A DNA stretch of 64,000 bases from Miscanthus floridulus (lineage: Eukaryota; Streptophyta; Magnoliopsida; Poales; Poaceae). Position 1 is the first letter of the stretch. Each line of letters opens with the position of its first letter. The notes beneath the pieces are model-generated. The model saw nothing but the letters and a program-made list of their open reading frames with translations. It ran no database searches and was not told the DNA's origin. The DNA is taken from the NCBI RefSeq assembly GCF_019320115.1, contig NC_089595.1, forward strand, positions 106,213,611 to 106,277,610. Direction: 5' to 3'. The position numbers and the translations under genes are program-made. Shown one piece after another: positions 36,601 to 46,272 of this stretch.

Positions 36601-38875
36601 GGATAGATGCAAAACTTGAGCTTGTTGCGGATCCCTATCTCCTGCTTGAGAGGTATTCTTGATGTAGAGAGCTTTACTTGTAATGTCCTACATTTTGATG
36701 ATTCTATACTTCTATTCTTGGAGAGAAAATCTGGAAAAGATATATAACCTGTCAAATTGAGGAAAGCTAAATGAATTCGGGGCAACTTCACTTCAATTTC
36801 TTATAACCAATACTATCGTGAACTAGTTACAGTAGATTTGGATCTGTGGCAGGTTTTTGTTATATTTGTATCTTATCATTTTAGTACGGCATTTATTTGA
36901 GTGTTCCATGTAAATTGGACTTCATCAAGGGTCAGCCTTAAGCCCGTTTCTCTTTGCCTTGGTAATGGATAAGGTTACCAGGAACATACAAGGGGATATC
37001 TCTTGGTGTATGTTGTTCGCTGATGATGTAGTGTTAGTGGACGAAAGCCAGGCGGGAGTAAGTAGGAAACTAGAGTTATGGCGGCAGACCCTTGAGTCTA
37101 AAGGTTTTAGATTGAGCAGAACTAAAACCAAATACATGAGATGCGACTTTGGCGGAGTTGTACAGGAGGAGGGAGATGTGAGTTTGGAAGGTCAAGCAGT
37201 GCCTAAGAAGGATACCTTTCGTTATCTGGGATCGATGCTACAGAGGGATGGAGATATTGATGCGGACGTTAGCCATAGAATCAAAGCAGGGTGAATCAAG
37301 TAGCGACAAGCTTCTGGCATTCTCTGTGACAAGAGGGTACCACAAAAGCTAAAAGGGAAATTCTATAGAACGGCGATTAGACCGGCTATGTTGTATGGAG
37401 CAGAATGTTGGCCTACAAAGATTCGACATGTTCAACAACTGACTGTTGCAGAAATACGTATGTTACGATGGATTTGCGGTCACACAATAATGGACCGAGT
37501 TTGGAACGATGATATACGTGATCGCCTAAAGGTAGCACCAATTGAAGAAAAGCTTGTCCAATATCGGTTGAGGTTGTTTGGCCATGTCCAAAGGAGACCT
37601 CTAGAGACACCAGTGCATTGTGGAGTCCTAAGCCAAGCTAATAATACGAGGAGAGGTAGAGGAAGCCCGAAATTGACATGGGGGGAGGCAATAAAAAGAG
37701 ATTTGAAAGCTTGGGATATACCTAGAGATCTATGTTTGAATAGGTGTACTTGAAAAGCAGCTATCGAAGTGCCTGAATCGTGACTTGGGGCTCTTGGTGG
37801 GTTTCAACTCTAGCCTACCCCAACTTGCTTGACTGAAAGGCTATGTTGTGTAAATTGGGCTGTTGTAAGTGATAATGAATAATCTGATTTCTTATAATAT
37901 TAGATTCCTGTGGAGGAAGAATACCACTTTTGCAATCTCTCGGCATTACAAACGCTTTGATGTGTTTGAAGAAGCAGAAGCTAATAAAGCTGCTGGGAAG
38001 TATGACAACGCGTCAATTGATTACCAAATAGAGTTTTACAGAAATGAAGGCCTAACACATTATTCTCCTGCTAAGCTTCCCATCACAAGTGGTCAGTTAT
38101 CTCATCAGTGATCAGATTATGGTAATGGCACTTCAGTTTCTTGCTGAAATCCTAATGTTGCACCTTTTGCTTCACATGCAGATGTCCCTGAAGGCTGTGT
38201 GATCATCAGAGAACACATCCCCATCACGAACCTCTTCACGTGCCTATGGTTCAATGAAGTTGACCGCTTCACCTCCAGGGACCAAATGAGTTTCAGCACC
38301 GTCCGGGACAAAATCAGGGCTAGAGTTGGCTGGATGCCTGAAATGTTCATGGACTGCGAAAGGCGCAACTTTGTCGTTCAGGTATTGCCGCTGACCCACA
38401 ATCCATTATGTCATTCGGTCCTCCCCCACCTTTTTCTATTGCACCTGTTCGCTAGATCGTTTTTTTTTTTGTTTTTTTTGTTTTATAAGCTGGCTCATAC
38501 TATTTCGTTGTGAGAGAAAAATATTGTATCATGACTGGTAAATATGGCTGATACGATCAAGCGAACAAACAGGTGGCCCTTTTAATTTGGGTGTTGTACT
38601 ACGGGCTGCACATGTTAAGCTCACAAGTACATCTGTCGCTGTTGACTTTGCACCAGGCATACCACAGGGAGCTACTGGAGCAGATGATTGCGTCCGGTAG
38701 GATGCCCCCTTCGGCGACGGTGGCGACCGACGCACCACCATCTCGGAAAGTCCGGGCAGGTAGCAGGAAAGCTCCTCCGTCGAAGAAGCCCTCCGTGAAG
38801 CGGAAAAAGGAGAAGAAATCGAGGTCGCGACGGCGTCTCCCGAGACCCGTCGCCGGGGGGTTGGGTGCGATGTGA
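33638..38875 (+). CDS. MUCI70: DUF616 / MUCI70-TOD1-like Golgi glycosyltransferase (574 aa, nine exons)
   Basis: Exons: 33638-33887, 34796-35035, 35130-35343, 35449-35558, 35665-35864, 36549-36652, 37904-38091, 38182-38381, 38657-38875. All junctions are GT-AG, the phases agree and the total is 1,725 nt. Residues 61-82 form one hydrophobic helix after a basic stretch, a type II anchor typical of Golgi enzymes. The DUF616 domain spans about residues 165-510, with [86 protein letters not shown] and [15 protein letters not shown]. In Arabidopsis MUCI70 is a probable hexosyltransferase needed for seed-mucilage pectin. The tail (about 530-574) is strongly basic. The ortholog within the family is not certain. 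Intron 6 holds a LINE and intron 8 a MITE, yet the frame is intact. Confidence 0.93.
34036..34286 (+). repeat. Tandem duplication (128 bp unit) in intron 1 of the MUCI70-like gene
   Basis: 34036-34163 and 34164-34286 both start GGGTCATGCAGCTGGCGTTT and end TGCTTGCACCTGTTACA, with about a dozen differences including a small deletion. It does not touch coding sequence or splice sites. Confidence 0.9.
36909..36918. repeat. Target-site duplication TGTAAATTGG (left) of the LINE
   Basis: Identical to 37849-37858 on the other side of the LINE insertion. Confidence 0.9.
36919..37848 (+). mobile_element. 5'-truncated RTE-type LINE in intron 6 of the MUCI70-like gene
   Basis: The plus-strand translation gives the end of a non-LTR reverse transcriptase: [14 protein letters not shown] (FADD catalytic box), [27 protein letters not shown], then [20 protein letters not shown] and [13 protein letters not shown], all typical of RTE elements. 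The 3' end GACTGAAAGGCTATGTTG is the usual RTE tail. A 10-bp duplication flanks it. A TGA/TAG break near 37292-37302 separates the two ORFs (36959-37294 and 37388-37753). Endonuclease and the RT start are missing through 5' truncation. Same orientation as the host gene. Confidence 0.93.
37849..37858. repeat. Target-site duplication TGTAAATTGG (right) of the LINE
   Basis: Exact copy of 36909-36918, placed right after the LINE 3' tail. Confidence 0.9.
38444..38572. mobile_element. MITE (CCTGTTCGCT ends) in intron 8 of the MUCI70-like gene
   Basis: Left end CCTGTTCGCTAGATCG and right end CGATCAAGCGAACAAACAGG are imperfect inverted repeats, and the internal GTGAGAGAAAAATATTGTA is shared with the other copies in this window (53140, 43731, 43955, 54312, 60490). 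It lies between donor 38382 and acceptor 38656 and does not alter them. Confidence 0.75.
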
Positions 38876-39504
38876 CGTAAGTTTTCCTCAGTAGCAGAGT
38901 CTGGATACTCCCACACAGTCACATTTATTATACAGCGTGTACCAGAATACAAACAATGTTCCATTAGAGATGGGGCTTGTAACCGTGCCCCGGCGAAATT
39001 TGTTCATAGTTTTGTTCATCATTGTTGTACATAACAGCGCCAAACCAATATTCAATTTTGTTCATTGATATTACTCAGTTCCATTGATGTTATGTTCGGC
39101 TATTTGTGGGGGCGCCCTGCATAGGCAGTTCGCCCTTTATTATTTTGTAAATTTTGTGCAAGTACTACTCGTTCAAAAGGTAGCCCCGGCTATTCGGGTC
39201 TGTTCGCTTGGTTGAATTCTGGGGGAATCTGAATGGTTTAGAGAAATATTGGAGGAATTTATGAGGAAAAAAATACTGTTCTGAATAAAAAGAATAAACG
39301 GATAGTCGAGTTTAAGGACACGCGAACGGTCCGGTCCTCACAGTCACGGGTCAGCAGGTCCTGGTCAGGTGGGGGTGTGAAGCTGTGGGCCAGTCTGCGC
39401 TAAAAGATTTGCGCCCTACCAGACGTTCCGCAGTCACAATCACTGCAGCCAGACGTGTCGCTGGTTACCAAGAAGTAAAAGTTTGTGCCCTAAAAAAAAA
39501 GTAA
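38876..39504. other. 3' flank of the MUCI70-like gene, with MITE-like debris
   Basis: The 3' UTR probably runs into the T/A-rich stretch ending near 39150. A degenerate GTTCGCTTGG...ACGCGAACGG pair around 39200-39330 looks like another copy of the TGTTCGCT MITE family. No other gene is seen. Confidence 0.45.
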
Positions 39505-39747
39505 GTTCTTGTTTAGTTCCAACTCAAAATCTCAAAAAGTGATATAGTAGCTATCACATCGAATGTTTGCGGCTTGTGTATGGAGCATTAAATGTAGATG
39601 AAAAAAAAACTAATTGCACAGTTTGGTGGGAAATTACGAGACGAACGTTTTGAGTCAAATTAGTCCATGTTTGAACACTAATTGCCAAATAAAAACGAAA
39701 GTACTACAGTAACCCTAAATTCCAACTTCTAGAAACTAAACGCGCCC
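39505..39747. mobile_element. MITE, second copy of the GGCCTTGTTTAG-type family, TSD TAA
   Basis: Ends GTTCTTGTTTAGTT and (inverse) GGGCGCGTTTAGTT; TAA flanks both sides (39502-39504, 39748-39750). The internal CTAATTGCACAGTTTGG and TTACGAGACGAA match, in inverse orientation, the copy at 32138-32379. Confidence 0.8.
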
Positions 39748-39866
39748 TAAGAAAGCTGGTACTGGTACTGGTAAAAAAGTTTAAAAAGAAATCAGTAAGA
39801 AAGCTTGTACTGGTAAAAAAAAAGTTAAAAAAGAAATCGCAAGCTTGTACCGGTAAAAAAAGAAAT

Positions 39867-39939
39867 CGCCCACCGTGGGGCTCGAACCCACGACCACAAG
39901 GTTAAGAGCCTTGCGCTCTACCGACTGAGCTAGACGGGC
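39867..39939 (-). tRNA. trnK-CUU: tRNA-Lys (anticodon CUU)
   Basis: The 73-nt minus-strand sequence starts GCCCGTCTAGCTCAGTCGG and folds as a full cloverleaf with the acceptor stem paired to CGGTGGGC, anticodon loop CTCTTAA reading CUU and T-arm GTGGGTTCGAGCCCCAC. Boxes A (TAGCTCAGTCGG) and B (GGTTCGAGCCC) are intact. No intron, and CCA is not encoded, as normal for nuclear tRNAs. Confidence 0.97.
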
Positions 39940-40183
39940 AATTCGTTTCAATAAAGTAATAGTTCTTCTAAGACGTCAATCGACAATTGTGCCCCAGAGA
40001 GAAATTTCCATAAGTCCATGGTTCCTGGATGGGGATCAAACCTTGCTTAACTAACAATATGTCTAGAGAATGTTTAGTGCACATTAATGGTATGAAAATG
40101 GAGTAAATCATCCTCCAGTTTAAATATATGAATGAACTAATTGGCATGTCCTGAAGGTGTATGTTTAAAAACGAACGGAGTAT

Positions 40184-40277
40184 AAACAATGTCCCCATGG
40201 CTGTAGCTAACCATAGCCATGGGGAGTTGGAAACAATGTTCCCATGGCTGTAGCTAACCAAAGCCATGGGGAGTTGG
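40184..40277. repeat. Two tandem 47-bp units, each an inverted repeat
   Basis: 40184-40230 and 40231-40277 are direct copies with two mismatches. Each contains arms CCCATGGCT and AGCCATGGG around a 12-base loop, so each could extrude a hairpin. A third partial start (AAACAAAC) follows. Confidence 0.88.
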
Positions 40278-40285
40278 AAACAAAC

Positions 40286-40727
40286 AGGTGAAAAGCAACA
40301 CAGACATGCAGAGCTGCAGAGATTGATAGGTGTCAGCAGGGCGTTCACCACAAAGCGGCAAGGCAACCAACAGCAGCCATGATCACATAGCGTGGTACCA
40401 TTGAGGTTTGAGGAGTACAAACAGAGCTCGAGACAATGCAGAAAGATAACCAGTTTTATCTTAAGCTTAATAAGGGCCTACAGGAGTAGTTACAACACTT
40501 TGAGGCCATTCAGCACAAGCTTCGAGAGCTCAGCCTGACCATGACAAAGGCACTCTGCCGCAATAACAATTGACCACTGATGTTGCATTTGAGCAGTTCA
40601 GTTCGGCTTTAAGCACTCAGACGTGGGCAAGAGGGTCTCTGATCGCAGTGTACAGTCCCAGGCATCTCGCTACAACCAAAAAAGCCTAACCCAAGTGCAA
40701 ACCGTCCTGCTCTTCTACATTATAGAA
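40286..40727 (-). other. 3' UTR/flank of the unknown-function gene
   Basis: Sequence downstream of the stop at 40728 on the minus strand. No ORF with features; probably 3' UTR for the first few hundred bases. Confidence 0.4.
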
Positions 40728-43292
40728 TCACGATGCCTCTTCTTCAAGCATGTCTAGGAAACATTTTGCGTCTGTCTTCTGGAAGCGCGCCTTATCAAAG
40801 TGCAGCTCATTAGCTGAAGCCGCCTCAAACCGAGTCCACAGTTCTTTCTTGAGAGTAGTTTCTCCAGCCAACCTTCCTTTCAGGTTCGTGCTTTCCAAGC
40901 CTTTCCAGGGCGTACCAAGCAAGGCCTTGCTATGCACAGCAGGGGTTTGGATGGGCTTGTCATCTGGAACATTCAGTTTCCCCTCCATGTTAGTCCAAGC
41001 TGGAGTTGGAAGTGGATTATTGTCTGATGGGTCTGTTAACACCATGGTCCTGAGTGGTGACAGAAACCACTCAAGAGGATCTTCGGCTTGTCTGGTGGGT
41101 CGATTGAGCACATAAATGTCATACCTTGATGCCAGATCCTTTGAGATTTCATCAGATGATGATTCAGAACGTTTGCCATCCCCAGTTGGAGGATCTTGAG
41201 CTTGTCTGGTGGATCGATTGAGCCCATAAATGTCATACCTTGATGCCAGATCCTTTGAGATTTCATCAGATGATTCAGAACGTTTGTCATCCCCAGTTGG
41301 ACCATTGCTATCAATATCTTCCTTCCTTGAGCCCTCCGGGATTGGAGAGAACAACTGCTGCTTGCTAGATAATGCTGTCTTCAGGCATGATCTAGGTAGT
41401 GCTCTGCTCTTCTGAATTGAGGAAGTGCAAGGTGAACAGAGCTTGTCCTCTAGTGAGGCCTTGTTTGCTGGAGCAACGTGAGGTGTCATGGTGCCAGTCC
41501 ATGATTCCTTTACCTTCACACTTTGCTCTAGATCAGGATGATTATCATCAGAAATGGTTGACTTTGAAACAGGTCTGACAAGATTATTCAACTGGTCAAT
41601 GCTAGAAGCTGTCTTCATCTGGGTTTTTGATGTTGGGCACCTTGATGAGCATGCTTTTGTTTTTGGCAATGGTGTCAAGTGAAACAACTGCTTTCCGCTC
41701 TCGACCATACAAGATCCAGTGTGCCATGAGACAAGTGGTGAAGGTGAGACAATCATGTCGGCCTCAGTAAAGTTGCTGCAAGGTGACTCTACTGGATCTG
41801 TATCAGGTAGCTTGCTGCTGCCGCTGATCAACTTGCCATTCCCTTTTGCAGCAGTATTTAGGCACGTTCCCGGTGTGTTTTTTGAGATAGCTTCGGTTTC
41901 CACCGGACCAGTCTCTAGTGCTTGCTTCAGTCTGGAAGACCATTGCTGTTTACAAAGAAAAAGCATGATGGTAAAGAGAACTGCAATACCAGGGGCTCAT
42001 ACATAGAGGATAATGAGAGATTTGATTACAGTACACACCTTGAAGGAAGCCTTAGTGTCTGTTAAGAAGCCATTGAATGATTCTATCTCTTGTGTTGCTC
42101 TTTTGGACAGAGTTTCGCATTTAAGGGCATCAGAGACCAATTTGTCAACCTGACAAACAAAAAGAATGTGAAAACGTTAGAAGAGTATGTTTATGTTACA
42201 CAGACAGAAAAACTGACTTTTCAAAATAATTTTTAAGCATATATAGTCCTTCATACTGGAACTGATTCAGGGATCAGCGAGCCATTAGTTGTTTGTGCAC
42301 AAACGAATGAGTTACATTCCAGTTTAGGAACTGAAAGATATTCTGTTTTTCGCCTTATTTTATAACTGCAATATTCCAATTGCTGGTCACAAATTGAGTA
42401 GACAATAAACAGATAAGCTCTACAAAAACATCTCAACAGAATCAGTAAGGAGGTTTCTTAAGCACTACATTTCTGAAACTAATATGAAACTAACTAGTAG
42501 TACACAAGTATTCAAGCACATCACCACAAACTCGTCAACCCAAATCGGCAATAATGCAGGCAAACGCGAATACCAATCTAATTTGACCAGATAGTTAAAG
42601 GACGCACGGGTTCCGACCTCACGAAATCAGCAAGTACCAAAGGAGATGAAGATCGGAGAGCTAGGGTTCCGAGTGGAGGGGGGTCGACCTGGGAGATGAT
42701 GCCCGCGAGGTCGGTGCGGGCGAAGAGGAGGGGGTCGAGCGCCGCGTCGACCTCGGCGGCGGTCGCCTGCGCGGCAGGGGTGGCGGGAGGAGCGGGCTTG
42801 AGGGATTCTAGCGCCGGTCTCGCCTTGTTGCCGGAGAGGACGCTGAGCGGGCGCCGCGGCGTCATCGAGTTGGCTCCGAGGCTCTTCTGCATAGTAGTAC
42901 ACAAGTAGTCAAGCACATCACCACGAATTTGCCAACCCAAATCGCGAATAGTGCAGGCAAGCGCAAATACCAGTCTAATTTGACCAGATAGTTCGATCGA
43001 CAATCAATTTTGTTAAAGGACGCACAGGTTCCGGCATCACGAAATCACCAAGTACCAAAGGAGATGAAGAACAGAGAGCTAGGGTTCCGAGTGGAGGGGG
43101 GTCGACCTGGGAGACGATGCCCGCGAGGTCCGCGCGGGCGAGCGCCGCGTCGACCTCGGCGGCGGTCGCCCGGGCGGCGGGAGGAGGGGGCTTGCCGACC
43201 AGGGATTCCAGCGCCGGGCACGCCTTGTTGCCGGAGTGGACGGTGAGCGGGCGCCGCCGCGCCGTCGAGTTGGCTCCGCCGCTCTTCTGCAT
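40728..43292 (-). CDS. Protein of unknown function with duplicated first exon (510 or 504 aa)
   Basis: Minus-strand exons: exon 1 proximal copy 42689-42892 (68 codons) or distal copy 43107-43292 (62 codons), exon 2 42039-42149 (37 codons), exon 3 40728-41945 (405 codons plus stop). All are phase 0 with GT-AG borders. The N-terminus reads MQKSLGANS and ends DLAGIISQ; exon 2 is helical (QEIESFNGFLTDTKASF). Exon 3 is Ser/Pro/Lys-rich and looks disordered, with a conserved-looking end (ELWTRFEAASANELHFDKAR, FLDMLEEEAS). I do not recognise the family. The open frame over three exons and the parallel conservation of both first exons support a real gene. The native promoter must lie above 43292, since the proximal copy is preceded only by duplicated intron. 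Confidence 0.78.
41077..41301 (-). repeat. In-frame tandem duplication inside exon 3 (114 and 111 bp)
   Basis: Units 41077-41190 and 41191-41301 encode near-identical segments, each with SSDEISKDLASRYDIY and LNRxTRQAxDP. The 3-bp difference is one extra Ser codon, so the frame holds. It adds 37-38 residues. Confidence 0.92.
42495..43292 (-). repeat. Tandem duplication of about 400 bp covering exon 1 and the start of intron 1
   Basis: Copy 1 is about 42495-42892 and copy 2 about 42893-43292. Both contain TAGTACACAAGTA, CCAATCTAATTTGACCAGAT-like, CACGAAATCA, GAGTGGAGGGGGGTCGACCT and the exon. The junction is at the proximal start codon. Differences are scattered, including short indels within the exon. 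Confidence 0.9.
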
Positions 43293-43466
43293 AGTTGGGG
43301 GGAGAGAGAGGAGGCGCAACGGTCGGGAAGGGAAGGCTCTGGAGTCTGGAGACGGTGGAACTTGAACGTGCGCTCTGGAACTGTTTTGGGCAAGAGCCAA
43401 GAGAGCCCAAGAGCAAGGCGTCCAAGCCGGCACCGGTAGTAATTTTTTCTGTTTTTTTTCCCCTAA

Positions 43467-43593
43467 GGGCACGTTCGTATAGCACGGAACAGAGGCTAGG
43501 AATTGATCCGGTCAGAAATACCGCCGTATTTTTATACAGGCAAGCAGCAGCCGGAACAGTTCCGGCTAGGATTAAGGCAAAACGGACGGGCCC
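43467..43593. mobile_element. Small MITE, TSD TAA
   Basis: Left end GGGCACGTTCGT and inverse right end GGGCCCGTCCGTT; TAA on both sides (43464-43466, 43594-43596). The interior holds GCCGGAACAGTTCCGGC, a short palindrome. A PIF/Harbinger (Tourist)-like target. It lies about 170 bp upstream of the distal exon 1. Confidence 0.7.
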
Positions 43594-43730
43594 TAAAGAT
43601 TCGTGCCGTGGGAGTCTGGATCCACCGTTGTGGCCTAGGTCTTCATAGGAACGAGAATTCTGATCCTAAATTTGTTTGACTTTTTTTACTTTGGCATTTC
43701 TATGGAAAATCTCGATTTGTAATGGTTTAC

Positions 43731-43830
43731 CTGTTCGCTGGAACTTATCAGCACGGCTTATTACTCATGGTACAGTGTTTTCTTTCACAATAAATCAGAA
43801 ACGATACTTTTCAGCGGAACGAACAGGACC
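43731..43830. mobile_element. MITE copy of the TGTTCGCT family
   Basis: Ends CCTGTTCGCTGGAACTTATC and GCGGAACGAACAGG are inverse, and the interior has TTTCTTTCACAATAAATCAG, the family's shared block. Confidence 0.65.
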
Positions 43831-43954
43831 AGCCATACACATTTTCTTTATCTACATTTTAAATTCCTGCAAAATTGAGGTTTCGGTCCCATTATTAAAA
43901 GGATTGACGACTCAAAATTTGAAGATGCCACATACTTATGTTTTATTCGGCTCA

Positions 43955-44065
43955 TGGTTTTTGCGGCTGATAAGTCGGTTGATATTGTTTTGTTATGAGA
44001 GAAAAATACTGTACCATGACTGATAAGCCGGGCTGATAAGTTTAAGCGAACGGGGCCTTTTAGAA
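43955..44065. mobile_element. MITE copy of the TGTTCGCT family, second
   Basis: Contains GCGGCTGATAAGTCGG, the shared block TTATGAGAGAAAAATACTGT and the right end AAGCGAACGGGGCC. The left end is degenerate. Confidence 0.55.
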
Positions 44066-44437
44066 TGGAATGAAAAAACTTCAAATTACAGGTGATCTAG
44101 TGCGATGACCATTTTAAAACTTTGAGCTACCGGAACAGATGATGCAAGATGGGAGTGAGGAGAAAGTTTGGCGCTGATTTTTAGCAATATAACCATTTGA
44201 AATTCGCTATGCTTGAGAAAATAGCACCAAAGGTGAGGAGAGATCATCAGAGCAGGAAGCTCCCCTAAAAGCTTTCTCCGCTGGAAGGAGCCAATATAAG
44301 TCCTGTTACCTTCATCTAAAAGGAATATATCTCTAAATATGATTACCGTAAAAAATATATTAGTATTTATTTACCTTTTAGTTAGCTTAGACTCACGAAA
44401 CGAGCATTATATTCTCCACGGAAGGTGTAAATTCTAA
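44066..44437. other. Intergenic, nothing recognised
   Basis: AT-rich spacer between MITEs. No gene or RNA seen. Confidence 0.4.
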
Positions 44438-44953
44438 GGGCATGTATAATCCACAGATAAGGGCGTCGTCTCTAGGAGACTAGAATTTGACGTACGGACA
44501 ATTAAAAAGGCATGTCGTAGAACCCATAGACGAGGGGCCGTCGTCGACACAACAGCCGGGGCACCCTTGCTCTAATTGTTTGTGGCAACTAGCTTGCTCT
44601 TCCTAGCCGAGGCGCTCAACATCACGAACGCCAAAGGTTGGGTGCCCGACGAGGATGAAGAACGGAGTTGTGTCGCTGCTTCACCGGTGATGCAGGGAGA
44701 CGAATTTGGCGGGACTTCTCCGTCCCGTGCGTGCCGAAACATCAACCGCGCGCGCAAGCGCCCGGGATCTGCGCCGTCGAGACTTGAGATGGCCGGTACA
44801 ACGCTGCTCGGGTCGTCTTCTATGCATCAGAGCACGGGACCAAGCCGTTGCCTCGTGAGACAACGGAAGGGGCGTCTTCAGGCTTCGACAGGGCTTTTTT
44901 TTTTGAAAAAAATGGCGACGAGGGACAGGTCAAGAGACCCGTTGTACTTGCCC
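44438..44953. mobile_element. Tourist-like MITE of 516 bp, TSD TAA
   Basis: Left end GGGCATGTATAATCC and inverse right end GGGCAAGTACAACGG, with TAA at 44435-44437 and 44954-44956. The 126-codon ORF near 44576-44956 and its antisense partner overlap the element and have no family signature, so I treat them as chance. Confidence 0.65.
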
Positions 44954-44956
44954 TAA

Positions 44957-45425
44957 GTGTCGTAAGCAAGTCCTCAGCGTCTTCTATGATCAATTTCAAG
45001 ACCTGATTAATAGTACCTTCTCATTTCTCAACCATCCGATGGAAATTTTGCTTTCCACCTTACTCCTACTCTCATCTTCCTGATAGAGTTCATCAGCTAG
45101 AATGGGGCATTTACACAAACACAAGTCTATCTACATGTGATAGCACCGTCGTTTCCTCGGATCATCCAACGTTAGCACAGCTTGAAGCCTTGAATCGATT
45201 TCTTCGCAATGCATACTGATGGATCGAACAACAAGCTTTATGTGGGCATCAAACAGAAATTAGTTCAAAACAGCAGGAAAGAAGATCTCACACAGGGTGA
45301 CAGAATGAAACTGTGTCCAGGGTACATATACTGATATACTACCAAAACAGTCGAAGCAATAAAGACCGTACGAGGTGTTTGCCAAAATGGCGCAACCAAA
45401 CATCCGCCGCTCGCGGCCCGGCACC
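44957..45425 (-). other. Spacer and probable 3' UTR of the small membrane-protein gene
   Basis: No independent gene is seen. The part nearest 45425 is directly downstream of the stop on the minus strand. Confidence 0.4.
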
Positions 45426-45680
45426 TCAGTCGCGAAGCACGACGGCAGGGTCCTTGGACGGCGCGAGGTCTCCCCCGGGTCGGCCGGCGGCGGGGTCGTC
45501 GGACGCGTCCCTCGCCGCGGCGGCGTCGGGGTCGCGGGCGGAGTCCATGGCCTCCTGGGCCTGGTGGAGGTAGGGCTTGAAGCCGACGCGGAAGGAGAGG
45601 TAGCCGAAGGCCACGGCGCCCAGCACCACCACCCCCGAGCGCATCGCGTTCTGCCGCGCCCGGCTCCCGCCCGCGCCCAT
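45426..45680 (-). CDS. Small single-pass membrane protein of unknown function (84 aa)
   Basis: Minus strand. The chosen start MGAGGSRARQNAMRSG is the first ATG in the frame after a good acceptor (TTGTGTCTTCTCAG at about 45729-45742). The frame is also open upstream to that acceptor (VYRTPGQVRRASVAA), so an upstream exon could supply an earlier start. Residues 16-33 (VVVLGAVAFGYLSFRVGF) form a membrane helix preceded by Arg residues, and the rest is a polar Ala/Asp-rich tail ending AVVLRD. Size and layout resemble small organelle or ER membrane proteins, but I do not recognise the family. High GC and the splice signal support a gene. Confidence 0.6.
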   Translation of the reverse strand: MGAGGSRARQNAMRSGVVVLGAVAFGYLSFRVGFKPYLHQAQEAMDSARDPDAAAARDASDDPAAGRPGGDLAPSKDPAVVLRD

Positions 45681-45946
45681 CGCCGCCACGGACGCGCGGC
45701 GCACCTGGCCTGGCGTCCTGTAGACCTGAGAAGACACAACGGTGGATGGATCCCTGATCCCTCCCAGCTTCCCTGGACTGGACTAGTGCAGTGCGAGTCT
45801 GTGGGTGGGTTCCCGACTTCACGATGCCGGTGGCCGGTGGGTGAATGGGTGGCAGCCGCCGAGCTGCGGGCAGCGAAACGCTGAAGAACCTGGAACGTCG
45901 AACGAGATGCGTTATTATTCTTTTGATTTTGAGATGGAGAAAAAAA

Positions 45947-46007
45947 AAGTGTGTGTGTGTGTGTGGTGGTGGTGTGTGTGTGTGGGGGGGGGGGGGGGGG
46001 GGGGGGG
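45947..46007. repeat. (GT)n/(TGG)n microsatellite followed by a G-run of about 23
   Basis: GTGTGTGTGTGTG and GGTGGTGGTGTGTGTGTG lead into an uninterrupted G tract (45984 to about 46007). Long ORFs over it (266 and 256 codons) translate to Pro/His/Thr runs and are artefacts. Confidence 0.9.
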
Positions 46008-46100
46008 TGTGTTCGGGAAAGGAGACGGAAGTCAACAGGTAGGGAGAAAAAACAATTCATAAATTTAAAATAAAAGTAACAAAATGCGTGAAAAAAAATT

Positions 46101-46172
46101 GTTGCTGCCCAGGATCGAACTGGAGACCTTCAGTGTGTAAGACTGACGTGATAACCACTACACCACAGCAAC
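46101..46172 (-). tRNA. trnV-UAC: tRNA-Val (anticodon UAC)
   Basis: The minus-strand sequence starts GTTGCTGTGGTGTAGTGG, with acceptor stem GTTGCTG pairing to CAGCAAC, anticodon arm TCAGTCTTACACACTGA (anticodon TAC) and T-arm CCAGTTCGATCCTGG. Pol III boxes A (TGGTGTAGTGG) and B (AGTTCGATCC) are present. No intron. Confidence 0.95.
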
Positions 46173-46272
46173 TTTGATGACTTCGTACACAATTAATACT
46201 ATATATATAAATCCCTAGCCCAGATGTCAACAAAACGCACAAGACTCAATTGTCTCCAGCATCGGCGGCGTT

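Noticed and set aside
44576..44956. 126-codon plus-strand ORF
   Set aside because: Lies inside a Tourist-like MITE with TAA target duplication and has no family signature.
45260..46060. 266- and 256-codon minus-strand ORFs
   Set aside because: They translate microsatellite and poly-G as Pro/His/Thr runs and overlap the better supported small spliced gene frame.
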